This document shows, in pieces, positions 43,993 to 55,010 of a stretch of DNA of 64,000 nucleotides; the first letter of the stretch is position 1, and the number at the start of each line of letters is the position of its first letter. The DNA is from Mariannaea sp. PMI_226 (taxonomy: Eukaryota > Ascomycota > Sordariomycetes > Hypocreales > Nectriaceae): assembly GCA_024336345.1 (NCBI GenBank), contig JANFOG010000019.1, positions 425,189-489,188 on the forward strand, written 5' to 3'. A program made the position numbers and the translations under genes. The notes beneath the pieces were generated by a model that saw only the letters and a program-made list of their open reading frames with translations, was not told the origin of the DNA and searched no databases.

Positions 43993-46900
43993 ATGCGAAC
44001 TATGGGCCGCCGTGCACTCTCCGCTGCAGAAAAAGCAGCCCGACAGAAACGACAGCAAGCAGAGCTCGAAGCTAGACAAGCCCAACACATTCAAGACTGT
44101 TACAATGACCCAAATATCCGTCTAGTGCACGCACCCACTCATATAGCTGATGACAACCAAGCACAACTAAGCGAACAGCGGCGTCGAAGTCCGAGACTGG
44201 CCGATTATACACCTTCCGCCCCAATCATTGAGGCAGGTACCGACTCTGCTGTAGCGCTGACGCCACCGTTTGAACATGCCCAAACAAGACGCCGAAGCCC
44301 TCGACTCGCCGAATCAACAAATCCGGCAAATACACAGCTCGTGGGGGCCGCGGAAACAGAGATTAGAGACACGATTGTAGTATCGCATAGCATCTCCCCG
44401 CAATTGCCCGATTCACCTCAACCCAATGAAGAGCATCTAGCATGGTCACCATTACCGTCAAGAAGCCTGCAGGATGATGAACTTTTTGAATCTCCAATTG
44501 CTGCCTTTTCCGCCCTCACCCTATGCGACGGCCCTGCCGTCCATACTGAATCTGAACCCAAATCCGAAGCCATGTCCAAATTGGAGGTAATCACTCTTCC
44601 TTATTCTCCGATCGCCCTGGCCGTACACGAATCAGAGGAGTCCGAACGCGGAAGAACAGCGCCGCCGCAAGAACCATCTCACCTTGAACTCCAAGATGAT
44701 CCGCTATCTGAACCTAGCAGCCCTTCTCTACCAATATTAAGCACGCTAAACTCATTGATGTCCTTTTCTTCACCAGCCTCACCACCACTGTCGTCATTAG
44801 ACACAATTAATACAATCCTCGACGGCTTCCTTCAAGCTATTCAAGACCAGGAGACTGCAGGAGGCGCCGATTTCCTTAGTGCACAGGGTGATATATACGA
44901 CCAAGTGTTCCAAAAGTATTTTGACTGTGAATGTGATTGTAAGCAATGGATTCGCACTACAACCTCACCGATGAAATTCTAATCTTAATTTTTTTTCCTA
45001 GGTCCATACCCGCACGAGCTAAACGAACCCGAACATACCCATACACTTCAAGAACGAACCGAATATCTCCAGCGATCCCTTCCCTCACTCCTAGATATCT
45101 TCGGTAAACATGACTTTTATAATCCTCGGAACTTCTTCCCTCAATGGCAAACTTTCCTCTCAAACCAACCGACCAAACCGCTGTCCTTTCGCAAAACACA
45201 AGCTACCCTTCCCCAGCACTCTATCACAATCACTCGGCAATGGGATGTGGATAGTATTTGGCTAGGTGCGAATAACCTATCCGCCATCCAACCTCCAAAT
45301 GACTTCTATCTTTCCTTCTTGCCCTCTTATAGTCGCAACCTTACCACAAACCAGGTCATCCAGCCTCATGGGCTTGACCTTGTGAATACGCGGCATATCC
45401 CCTTTGGTTATTTCAATACGAAAAGTGTCCGGTTCTCTACTTTCCTATTCTTCCCAAATGCCGCCCGCTCAAGAACGTCGGCCTCTTCCAACAGCCTATC
45501 TGACCAACAATAAAGGGATCTCTACGATAGTATCATCATCCCGGCGGCATATGAGACCGTTCGCGACCCTCTGCGGCAAGAGATTCCGCGTATATATGAT
45601 ATTGCTTATGCTAAATCGCGATCTTACCAAAAAAAGCCAAATATAGGCCCTTGGAGGGCGGAAGATAAGAGTCGGTCCTTCCGTTTGACATATACCCTCC
45701 CTGCCGAAGACCTCGGGCGCTTCTGGGAATCAGTGGTTAGTAAGGCCAATGCGCTCCGGATCTCAACTCGGCGCGGGGACGAAGTTGCCTATTTTCGGAA
45801 CCCACGTCTCCTCTTTCAGGCCCACGATCTGAAGAATACATTTGCTTGACCAACTCTGGAAGAAGCTCTTTCTCTCTTTCAAGAGACAGCCCTTGGAGCT
45901 CTCGATCCTAGCAAACTAGACATTCACTCTTGTTGGTTAGACATAGGAATGCGGGACTATGTTAGCAGCCCGCCCTCTCAGGATCTTCAACAAGCGGAAC
46001 CTTATACGCTCCTCTGGAAGAGCCATTGTAATCGGCGACTGCACGAGCGGCTCCTGAATATTGCACCGAATACCACTCTTCAAGCAACCTACTTTCGGTC
46101 CTTTCTGCTCCGTGATGCAGGTACCTATACTTCAAAAGTAAAGCCGACTCGCACCGCAAATTTGGGACACTCTGAGTCTCGACAATTAGGTATCCCCCGC
46201 GCCAAGGCTTACAATTGCAACAAGGAGATCTATTCAGTTATGTACAATGACTATTATCTCTTTGGTTTGCCCTCACTTCCGTATCTTGCCCTCCAGGATG
46301 GTTTAATCCAAGACTTGTCTACTATGAGCCGAGACCGCCAGCGAGCCCACGTGGTGCAGCTTAACCGTGCCTCTCTGTTCTAGGCATGGGAAGCAAATAA
46401 ACGGCACCTGAGAGCTATCTTAGATCCACAAGTGTTAACCAATTATGGCATTAGGAAGGAAGTTATCTTCCGCCTCGACACTATTCTCATAATGTTCAGT
46501 CGTGGCTTCTTTCATCCCGATCAGAGCCCTTACACCTGCCCCATCACCTGAGTGATCCCACTCTACCCTAAACCGCAAACACATTACCCCTTTTGGGTTA
46601 TTCCAACAAAGATCATCAATACCTTTATTTTTACACAAGCTGCGCGCCTAGTTCTTCCACTTAATCACCTCTTTCAGGAAGCAACATCCTTGAACACAGT
46701 TGGCCAACCTATTGTATACAACCCCGCTGAGTCCTCGGTCCGGCAAATCCTCGCCTTATACACTGCCCAACTCTTCTGTCGACTCCTTATACATACTCTC
46801 AGTAGTGAGTGAGAGTTGAATTATAATAAATAGATCTGGAATTCGACATAGAGAGTCAGAAATAAAGGGGGAACTATGATGGAGCGGAGAGGCTTAGGAC

Positions 46901-48590
46901 TTGAGGGCCCCATTGCTGCTTCCAGGATGTCATGGATTCCCCATACCCAATTTGATTGGGGGCGAGGATATATTGCACTCGAAACACTTGTCCAGCTTTA
47001 TATCCCCCGGAGTCCTCTGCAGTTTTGTATAGCCTCACAAACAAACATTCAGTCTCTTACCATTTCGCAGCTGACAGTCGAGTTCGTTCTCCAGGAGTGG
47101 CTCCAAGATGCTCGACGGGCATTTTGTGAGGGGCGAGAACAAGACGGAAGAAAACTAGCTGGTCAAATTGTGAAGCTTTATGCCGAAGAGATTGCTCAAA
47201 CTTACTATCAACACCTTCTCTCCAAAATGAAGTCATACTGGGACCGGGTGCGGGATGGCATCGGACGTGCCAACATTCCCAAACTTACCCGGCTATAGCA
47301 AGCCCAAAAGGAAGCCGCAGTCGAAAAGAGCAAGATCGTCACTGCACAGACGATATGGGAGGTCTATATGGAGGCATGGGTGGAGTATGCCGCAAGACAA
47401 CCGGCCAACGCGCTTGAAGGAGACTCTATGCCAAGTGAATTACCTTGTTGGATGACCACTCATAAGTATCTACCTCCTAAGGATAGCTAGTCACACTTTA
47501 TCTTTGAGCATCTCTTTCACTACCCAAAGCCGGTAATATAGAACCACGCCCATTTCCTTTAAGTCTATCGGACTTTTAAAACCCTTTGGAATACTATTCG
47601 GGAGCCAGCAGGTGAATTCGATGACCGCCTTCAACACATTTTAGGTTACTATATTCTAGTCGCCTTCAATAGCGACCAAATAAAAGAAGTCGGCATAAGT
47701 CATGCCCGCAACACCTGGTACCATGGCAAGCCAGCATTTTTTCAGATCCAATACTAGGCCCCTTACTTTTCGCCGCCACTAAGCAATAGCAACATACGTT
47801 TGCAGTCTGTCGCAAATCAGCATGGCTGCTCTAAAGGGCTATCTCCGAGAATGAGACCAAAAATCTTGACTCCAAAAGAGTTTCAAGGTCTTAAAGGTAT
47901 TCTCCACGAAGATTGGGTGCATATTATGGTTAATACCGAAAAACTACATTCTGGCAATTAATGTATAATCAACCATCACTATCGACAGGCTCTACAATAT
48001 ATGACCCTCCTTGCAGGGCCAATATGGGGTTGTGGTGGTGCCCTGGATTATATTGTATTGTGGAGGTTGGGAAAGTTATGGGATCGAGAAGATGTAGATG
48101 AGGATATTTTCTGCATTCCAATACCATCTATAAATATTTCGCGTCAAGATTTTGATAAAGTGCTCAGCCAGCCTACAATTATCCTACTGACTTAATATAA
48201 TATTATGGGCCTATTTAGGACTATTAAGTCATTTCCAGGCCTTACCCCCGGTATTTCCCAGCGGCTCTGGTGGGCAAAGCGTTAACTACACAATAATGGC
48301 AATTAGTATGATCTTTGTAGCCATCTCACTGCCAAGAAGGAAGTAGCAGCAGGATTACCACAACCACCATCACTAATACAATAGTTTTTATCTCAAACCA
48401 AGCCCCCACAGCAGCACATCCAGTCAGAAGATATAAATAATTTGGAGGAAGAACTGGAGGAAGTTGAGTACAAATAGAGCGAGACTGAGGCGGATAGTAA
48501 GAGTTTTAGTTTGCAAGACAATAATATAAGTTTGCCTTAGGTTGGGAGCAAAGGCCTGGGCATAGACTTAACATAGAGCTCCTAACAATA
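43993..48590 (+). pseudogene. Very large gene of unknown function, decayed
   Basis: Exon 1 (43993-44938) is open for 315 codons. It is polar, with two RRRSPRLA motifs and acidic/Ser-rich stretches. A 63-base intron (GTAAGC...CTAAT...CCTAG, 44939-45001) joins it in frame to CPYPHELNEPEHTHTLQERT. The coding frame then continues with interruptions at 45511 (TAA), 45847 (TGA), 46381 (TAG) and more. Long matching pieces lie at 45949-46383, 46552-46812, 46876-47298 and 48001-48195 (MTLLAGPIWGCGGALDYIVLW). The original protein must have exceeded 1,400 residues. I see no catalytic motif that I can name. Repeated TAG codons fit RIP. A transposon-borne accessory gene is possible. Confidence 0.5.
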
Positions 48591-48935
48591 TTGATATTAT
48601 AGTATTTTTTATTTATATAATTATCTTTATATTTAATATTAAAATTAATATTTATTTAGCTAATGTATAATATTATATAATAATAAATAAATAGAGTATT
48701 CTGCAATAAATTAAGGTGTGTAGAGAATCGACTGTCAGTATATTATAGTAAAAGTTCAATATGATTGAGTATAAGGTTGATGCGCTTGGGGGAGAGAGAC
48801 GGCAGACGTCAGCTAACATGTTTGCCGCAGTGTTGCCTTAATGTATAAAGTGCGAACCCCCTCCCCCCCCTCCAAACTAAGATATAATAGCCATATTTAT
48901 ATAGATATAGTGGGGGAGCCCACTAGATATAGAGG
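48591..48935. other. AT-rich spacer
   Basis: Nothing coding. It contains a short C-rich run (CCCCCTCCCCCCCCTCC, 48869-48885). Confidence 0.4.
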
Positions 48936-49320
48936 ATAAGGTAGTAGATGCATATCGGCTTGCTCTGAGGATGGAGCGATTTTTATGGCAAAATCGAGCA
49001 GTAGATAAATTCGGCTGTTGCTTGAGGTGTTTTGTGCCTCAAGAGGTATGTAATGCATGGGAGGAATATATAGATGGAGGATGGAAAAAGAAGGTAGACA
49101 GCAAGTGCCAATATGAAGGATATATGATTTCTGCTATTGCTTGGATCTGGGCACAGCTACCAGCAGAGTGTATGGAATTATATAAGCAGCTGGGATTTAT
49201 AGACCAAGAGGAATGGACTAAGAAAGAAAGAGAAGAGTAGGTGTGCAGATAGATGGGCAAGAGAATATAGTGGGTTGATATTTAGGCACTACGATTATGC
49301 TTAGTATTTTCTTGCATGAC
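48936..49320 (+). pseudogene. C-terminal scrap of a telomere-linked-helicase-like protein
   Basis: An open stretch of about 100 codons reads DAYRLALRMERFLWQ, a cysteine pair in CCLRCFVPQEVC, and GGWKKKVDSKCQYEGYMISAIAW. This resembles the Cys-rich C-terminal region (C-x2-C-x-P-x2-VC...CQY) of fungal DUF3505/RecQ-like helicases, which I recognise by pattern only. A stop follows at 49238-49240, then weakly matching sequence. It could be the detached 3' end of the decayed helicase at 34147-37497 or of another copy. Confidence 0.45.
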
Positions 49321-50138
49321 TGCTCTAGAGTAAGAGTATTGGTTATATATTAATTCTTTTTTTAAGATATATATATTGAAGGTTATATAGTATTGCTTTC
49401 TACTTAAAGCTATAAATGCTTTTATAAATAAGACTTAATTCCTTTAAGATAGTATGCCTTTATTATGAATGGGGGGGAGGAGGCGCCCAGGCTTCAAAAA
49501 ACACATATACCATCTTAAATAATACTCTATAAACATTTACAATAGGTTATAAATATTACCAAAAACGTACAAATTATGATATACATTAAAGTAGTAGTAT
49601 TATAGACAGCTTGTCTATATCCAGAACTTAGAATAATTAATTATAATTATATATATAATATTATGCTTGGTTCTATTATTACTTTAGAGTAAATATAAAT
49701 AGTATATTGTCATTTTATTCCCTTATTCTATATAATAGCTTCTAGAAATTACTAAAAATATATAAGCTAGGCAAATGAGTATAGGCCGCTTTAGTTATAG
49801 GTTGTAATATTAAGGACCTATAGGGATTATAATAAATAATAGCTAGGCCAGAGAAGGAGTACTATTAATTAGTCTATATGGATCGGAATTATTTTGACCA
49901 AATAGTCCATAGGGTTGTAGTGGCTTAACAGAAAGACACCATCGCGGGAGTAGAACCTTTTGAGGGGGCGCTGCGGCAGGCTGCACAACGCCTTATATTA
50001 ACGCTCTACATTCTTGCCTTATTATATAAAACAGGGACGGAAGAAGAAAGAGGTATTAAATAAATAAATTTATAGAAATTAAAAACACCAAATAAGATTA
50101 GCCTAAATAAAATAGAATACATTAATAATGCTAATATT
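49321..50138. other. AT-rich spacer
   Basis: No gene seen; very AT-rich with no repeat structure that I can pair. Confidence 0.4.
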
Positions 50139-51110
50139 CTATTGCGGAGGTGGTGGCGGCGGTGGTGGCATTGGCGGTCTGCGTAATAGGCCTGGTGGCG
50201 GCAGCGGCGGTGGCGGTGTTGAGAAATCATCATCCTTCTTGAGGTAGTCGTTGCTGCTGTTATTCAGTCTGCTAATAAGCTTGGCTATAACCAAATAGAA
50301 TATCATTGTGAAACCGAAGGCAAGCCATTCGAATATTTGGAGAGTGCGTCCAGCTCTTATAATTAGCTTGGTAGTAGACAAGCGGTTAGTAGCAAACTCT
50401 AGTGTGTTGTCAATTTGGGTAATAGAGATAGTATTAATGGCTGATATAGTGACTGAAGTAATGAGGACCTTCTTAAGCCACCTCTAGTCAATGAAGCGCC
50501 ACACATTATCGCCTCTTTTGCTCATTCGGACGTATAATTGAGCAAGAAGAAGCAACAGGCTGATCATAAACAGCAGGCCAGCTGACGTCTCGAATCCAAA
50601 GAATATGCTCTTTTGAAGCTATAAGGCAGCTGATATTATGGCTATTGAAGGCAAAGGTTGTTTGTGCCTATCCCCTGAGTTAAGTATATTGGAGAAGGTG
50701 GAATTAAGTTCTTGAGGAGAAGTCATATAAGAGGTGGCAATACATGCCTGATTGTTATTTTGGTGGAGGCATATGCCTTGGTATAGTCAGCATCCTCTAA
50801 TAAGACCAAGAAGTTGGAGCCATCTTTTTTATAGATGGCTATATTAAAGGGGCAAGAAGATTAGATTTTGCTATATCAAAATAACCAATTTGAAGCTCTA
50901 TTATCCCAGAGCTATCGAGAGCCACAAGGAATACATTAGAGAGCCCAGGGCTATTGGATGCGCAGCCCATTAATGATAATGCTATTAATTGTTGGCCTTA
51001 GTTAGATATACACTCAGTAAGATTGAAACTAGTCTATGGGCGCTTATTGTAGAATATCAGGCTTGCCACTGGCAGGACCGAAATTGCTAGAAGCTCCAAG
51101 ACCCTAAACT
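50139..51110 (-). pseudogene. Fig1-like (claudin-type) membrane protein, decayed
   Basis: Read on the minus strand, the pieces give ALSLMGCASNSPGLSNVFLVALDSS and ELQIGYFDIA, the layout near the first loop of Fig1-type proteins. Then come hydrophobic segments ETSAGLLFMISLLLLLAQLYV and LQIFEWLAFGFTMIFYLVIA, and a tail with runs of proline ending at 50139. Several TAG codons and frameshifts break the frame; only the last 80 codons are open. Fig1 family members support calcium influx and membrane fusion in mating fungi. The assignment is by motif memory. The proline tail is not typical of the family. Confidence 0.45.
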
Positions 51111-52890
51111 CTGCCAGTAAATATTAGCTAGTATTCCTTAGCTTATAGCTATCTGTAGTTATAGTTACAATTATATACTTACGCATCTAAATTATTTTCT
51201 TGCTAATAAGTGTTATTAATAATGGTTTTATCTTAGGGCTTGAAGATATACTTACTTAATTAGACTTTAGAATATAAAATCTAGGGAGATAGGAGATGTT
51301 TGAAAATGCATTTTAGTTCTGAATTGTAAAGATAATAAGGGATTAAATCTTAAGAAAGGAAAGGGGAAAAGAACAAAAAAAAAGGAGAGAAGAGAGATTA
51401 AATAAAAAAATTTAGGGTTAAAGTAATAATACTATATGGAAGATACTAAAAGACAAGAAAATATAGCCATAGACATCTATAAATATTATAGGAACTTAAT
51501 AACACATTAAAGTTAAGGGACTTACTGCTTAATAGGAAACCCATGTATTAATAGCCCAAGCTGATCCCTGTTTATTTCTCCTTTATTTCTTTTTGAAATA
51601 GCTAAACTAGTCTTACATCCAGCCACTACCATTTCCTTTCCACTGGTACTAGGGTATTATATATTATAAGCCCTAACAACCAAGCGTATACCAATTAATA
51701 GCGCTTAGATATATTCTTATATCACCCAACAGATTATTAAAAGCCCCGCCACATTAGTATTTACATAATGACTTTAGGTAACTATAAGCAGTGTATGAGT
51801 TAGGTCTGTGTTTTATTATTAGGTGGTATAAGTGATTATCTATTATATATTGATATTGGTCTTAACTTTGGGCCTATGACTAGCGTTTACTAACCAGTAT
51901 GACGGTTATTAGGTAGTAACCCTCTATTATAATGTAGTCTATCTGCGAACGGGTTTTCTGCTGCGCTGGTCTTGGCGTAGCTATATTCCCACCTGTACAG
52001 CTTTTGTAGGTCGGTTATAAGGATGTAGAGCTACCAAGATTAAGGCCTAATAACATTTTATAGTAAATCCATTAGCAAAGCTTAGCACTTCTCTCTGGAC
52101 TACCTTTGGCGCGACTAACTACTTGTTGGTTGTTTCTAAGGTTATAGGCCAAAAACAAGGGTCAGCGCTAAGGGCCAACATCAAGGGCTAACATCAAGGA
52201 CCAACATCAAGGACCAACATCAAGGACCAACACAAAAGGCCAAAACCAGGGGCCAACATTAAGAACCAATACAAATGGCCAAAACCAGGGGTCAATACTA
52301 AAGGCCAACATCAAGAACCAACACAAAAGGCCAAAACCAGGGGTTAATACTAATAACCAACACTAAAGACCAATAGCAGCAAGTGTGTATTGAAGTTATT
52401 TACATACCAGCCTTCTACAGGGGCCCTCTAGGTTGCTGCTGCGCCAGTCCTTTCCCTAGGCGCCTATATTATTATTCTTAATATAGGCAATGTAATAAGT
52501 AAGCGCTGAAAACAACCATTTCATGCCTTAGATGAGCATTTTAGTCAATAAGAAGATCCCATAATTCTATTTGGCTGTAGGGTTAGTGGTCTGGCGTAAC
52601 GCCGACCGCAGGTGTAACCTTATAGATTGCAATAAATCATTCTTATTAGGCAATTGTTAGACCACCTATTATACTATATTTAGAAGGCTTATTAGGTTTT
52701 ACCTTATATTAAATGCTTTAAAGTATACTAAATATAGGCACACTACTATGTAATATTCTATAAAAGATAGCATCATTCTAGCATAATTACCTTACATTAT
52801 TTACTATCAATAAATATCAAATCTTTCTTTTATATCTCTTTCTTAAAGAATCTATTTTTCTTAATTTTGAGAACTAAGGGTCTTGGAGCC
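51111..52890. other. AT-rich spacer with a minisatellite
   Basis: No gene seen. The main structure is the CCAACATCAAGG array at 52143-52385 (listed separately). The last 30 bases before 52891 are the leader of the next gene. Confidence 0.45.
52143..52385 (+). repeat. Minisatellite, about 15-bp unit CCAACATCAAGG(A/G)
   Basis: About fifteen units such as GGGCCAACATCAA, GGACCAACATCAA and GGCCAAAACCAGG. Central units are nearly identical and outer ones decayed. It is not coding. Confidence 0.8.
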
Positions 52891-53328
52891 ATGTCATATA
52901 ATGTTTATCAAGTAGCCTACTTAGGCGCCCCTCGCAACCATCACGCACTTTTCATCGAGATGGACGCCGATGGCAAAGGTCGTCTTATGCACATTATTGG
53001 AGATATACAAAATGGAATGAAGTTTGAAGAAAAGGAAGCAAAGCGCCCTAAAGAATCCTTAAGTTTTATTGACAAGACTTTTCTTAGCACAATTTATACT
53101 AGTTATTATCAACACATGCTTGAAGTTTGCAGGAATAACCCACCTTCAAAGAAGCAATTCCAACGCTCGAAACGGCTTTACCCAAAAGAGCCTTTGCGTC
53201 GATGCCAAGAATGGACTTTAGAGACGGTAGACACTTTAATCGCAAGTGGCATACTACAGATTGGGGCTTCAGTTGCTTCCTTTAGTACCGAAGCGTTATA
53301 TTGGATCTGGAGTGATGAATATCAGTAG
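52891..53328 (+). CDS. Conserved fungal protein of unknown function (DUF6914-like)
   Basis: The 145-residue single-exon protein starts MSYNVYQVAYLGAPRNHHALFIE and contains the blocks GDIQNGM, KKQFQ, RLYPKEPLRRCQEW and a C-terminal helical ASGIL segment. I recognise this as a small family repeated in many filamentous fungi. The family number is from memory and unverified. His and Cys positions (NHHA, RCQEW) are reminiscent of a papain-like or NlpC-like fold, but I cannot support activity. The true ATG is at 52891; in-frame codons upstream start only from TTG. It is intact, unlike its neighbours. It is not obviously linked to the kinase gene 450 bases downstream. Confidence 0.6.
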   Translation: MSYNVYQVAYLGAPRNHHALFIEMDADGKGRLMHIIGDIQNGMKFEEKEAKRPKESLSFIDKTFLSTIYTSYYQHMLEVCRNNPPSKKQFQRSKRLYPKEPLRRCQEWTLETVDTLIASGILQIGASVASFSTEALYWIWSDEYQ

Positions 53329-53781
53329 TGGTATTATGACAATAGTGATGGGACGGTAGAATGGTCTCAGTCGGGTAGTGGATTTAGTAAATTAGGAAGT
53401 GGGAAAGGAAAAGGGAAGAGAAAGTAGAGGCCGTTTATATGGCGATTGATGGTTATTATAATTGCATTAGTATGTACTTAAAAAGCCAATGATCGATAAT
53501 ACAGGCCCCACCCCCACTCTTTAGGGAGGGCGCTTGATGCAACCAACACTATATATATATATGTTAAAGCCCACAAAATATCCTTGACTAACTTAAACTT
53601 TCAAACTTCCATTTAATTCAATCCACATACAAAGTAAACAAGCAACCTGCAAATTACAATTATATACAATAAGCTAAAGATAGTACCTAATACTATATTA
53701 AAAAGGATAGTACATTATTAATGCACAATCTCTAAATAGATTAAAAAAGAGTCACTAAAAAGACTGAATTACGATAGTATT
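53329..53781. other. Intergenic
   Basis: Promoter side of the kinase pseudogene. A TATATATATATATG run lies at 53550-53563, too far upstream to call a TATA box with confidence. Confidence 0.4.
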
Positions 53782-54648
53782 ATGTCAGAGGATTTTGAGT
53801 TATTGTATTTCGCACCTAAATCTCGGTTGCCAGCTCCGCTTCCTAAACTAGAGGCAATTAGCAAATATGGAGAAATTCTCCAAGAGTACACTAGACGGTG
53901 TGTCATCCGATTTGCAAAGTGCTACATTATCAAATACAGACTTAATGTCAGTCTCACGGAGGGGTTAAATATGCTCTTTGCATATAGGAAGCATATAACT
54001 ATGGTGTCAGAAGTATTTGCCCTATATTTGGTGAAGAATAAAGATGGGAGATGTATTAATTATATTATTATGGAAAATATTATTGGGGAGGGTCTTGATG
54101 TAATGTAGAATGGAATGGGATGTGAAGAGAAGGAGCAGGTGTTAGGTCAACTTCGAGATGGCTTGGATGTTTTGCGTGGGATTCTGTCGCCAGGATACTT
54201 TGGTTGTATTGGGAGGCAGCCGTTTGAAGAGTCTATGTTTTGGACGTCGGCAGAAGGTGATGTCAAGGATGGATCGATTAGTGGGCCATTCGATACAAAG
54301 TCGCAGTTGATAGATGCTTTTATGAAGAAGTATCTTTACAATAGCGGTCTGGTGCACAAGGCAGAATATTATCATTATGTGCTTCCGTTGGTTCTGAGTG
54401 GACATAGGTCGATATTTAGCCATGGGGACTTGCAGAGAAAGAATATTATAGTGAAGGAAGATAGAGGTTTAGTAATAATTAACTGGGAGGCAGCAGGATG
54501 GTACCCAGAGTATTGGGAATATGCATTGGCTATATTTGCTTATGGTAGTTGGGAGGATGATTGGCATGAGAGTGTGGGTAGAATTCTGGATGAATATCTA
54601 AATGAATATACATGGTTTGAGATGCTTCGGCAAGAGCTATGGTCATAG
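53782..54648 (+). pseudogene. Aminoglycoside-phosphotransferase-like (APH) kinase with one premature stop
   Basis: One frame of 288 codons is interrupted only by a TAG at codon 109 (54106-54108). It has the APH/protein-kinase-like C-lobe: the catalytic loop HGDLQRKN (H214, D216, N221) is intact, and the downstream metal-binding motif reads IINWEAAGWYPEYWEYA. There the usual Asp of IDWE is Asn234 (AAC at 54481-54483). Both the stop (TGG or CAG to TAG) and the Asp-to-Asn change are G:C-to-A:T changes of the RIP kind. Fungal members of this family are numerous and mostly uncharacterised small-molecule kinases. If translated it would be truncated and lack the metal ligand. Confidence 0.75.
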
Positions 54649-54760
54649 GTTAAAAGAAGGGAATGGGATGTAGAGAGGGTTTAAATTAAGGGTTATAATA
54701 CTATTAATAGCTATATTAATGAATGCAATATATAGTATTAATAATTAGGAAATGCTTCTT

Positions 54761-54813
54761 AAAAGTAATAAAAGTAATAAAAGTAATAAAAGTAATAAAA
54801 GTAATAAAAGTAA
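54761..54813 (+). repeat. Tandem repeat, six units of AAAAGTAAT
   Basis: Six perfect 9-bp units, the last lacking one base. Confidence 0.95.
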
Positions 54814-54851
54814 AGACAAAATAAAAAGATATATTTAAGTTTAATGCCTAA

Positions 54852-54978
54852 CTCCGACATTAGGGTTGTCGCGAAGCGAGGGTTAAGGTTTGAGACTAAC
54901 CTCTGACGTTAGAGTTGTCGCGAAGCGAAGTTGTGCGTTATAAGACTAACCGCTGACGTTAGGGTTGGCGCGAAGCGC
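54852..54978 (+). repeat. Subtelomere-like 50-bp tandem repeat with TTAGGGTT cores
   Basis: Two complete units and a half: each starts C(T/G)C(T/C)GAC(A/G)TTAG(G/A)GTTG and GCGCGAAGCG or TCGCGAAGCG follows; full units end GACTAAC. Starts are at 54852, 54901 and 54951. Confidence 0.8.
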
Positions 54979-55010
54979 TGAGAAAGATAGGGCAGGGGAT
55001 CGGGGCTGGG

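Larger units (their letters stand above)
54649..55010. other. Spacer with two tandem arrays, left flank of LINE copy 2
   Basis: Contains the 9-bp array and the 50-bp telomere-like array listed next. The last bases (GGCAGGGGATCGGGGCTGGG) directly precede the LINE 3' end TTAGGG. Confidence 0.6.
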
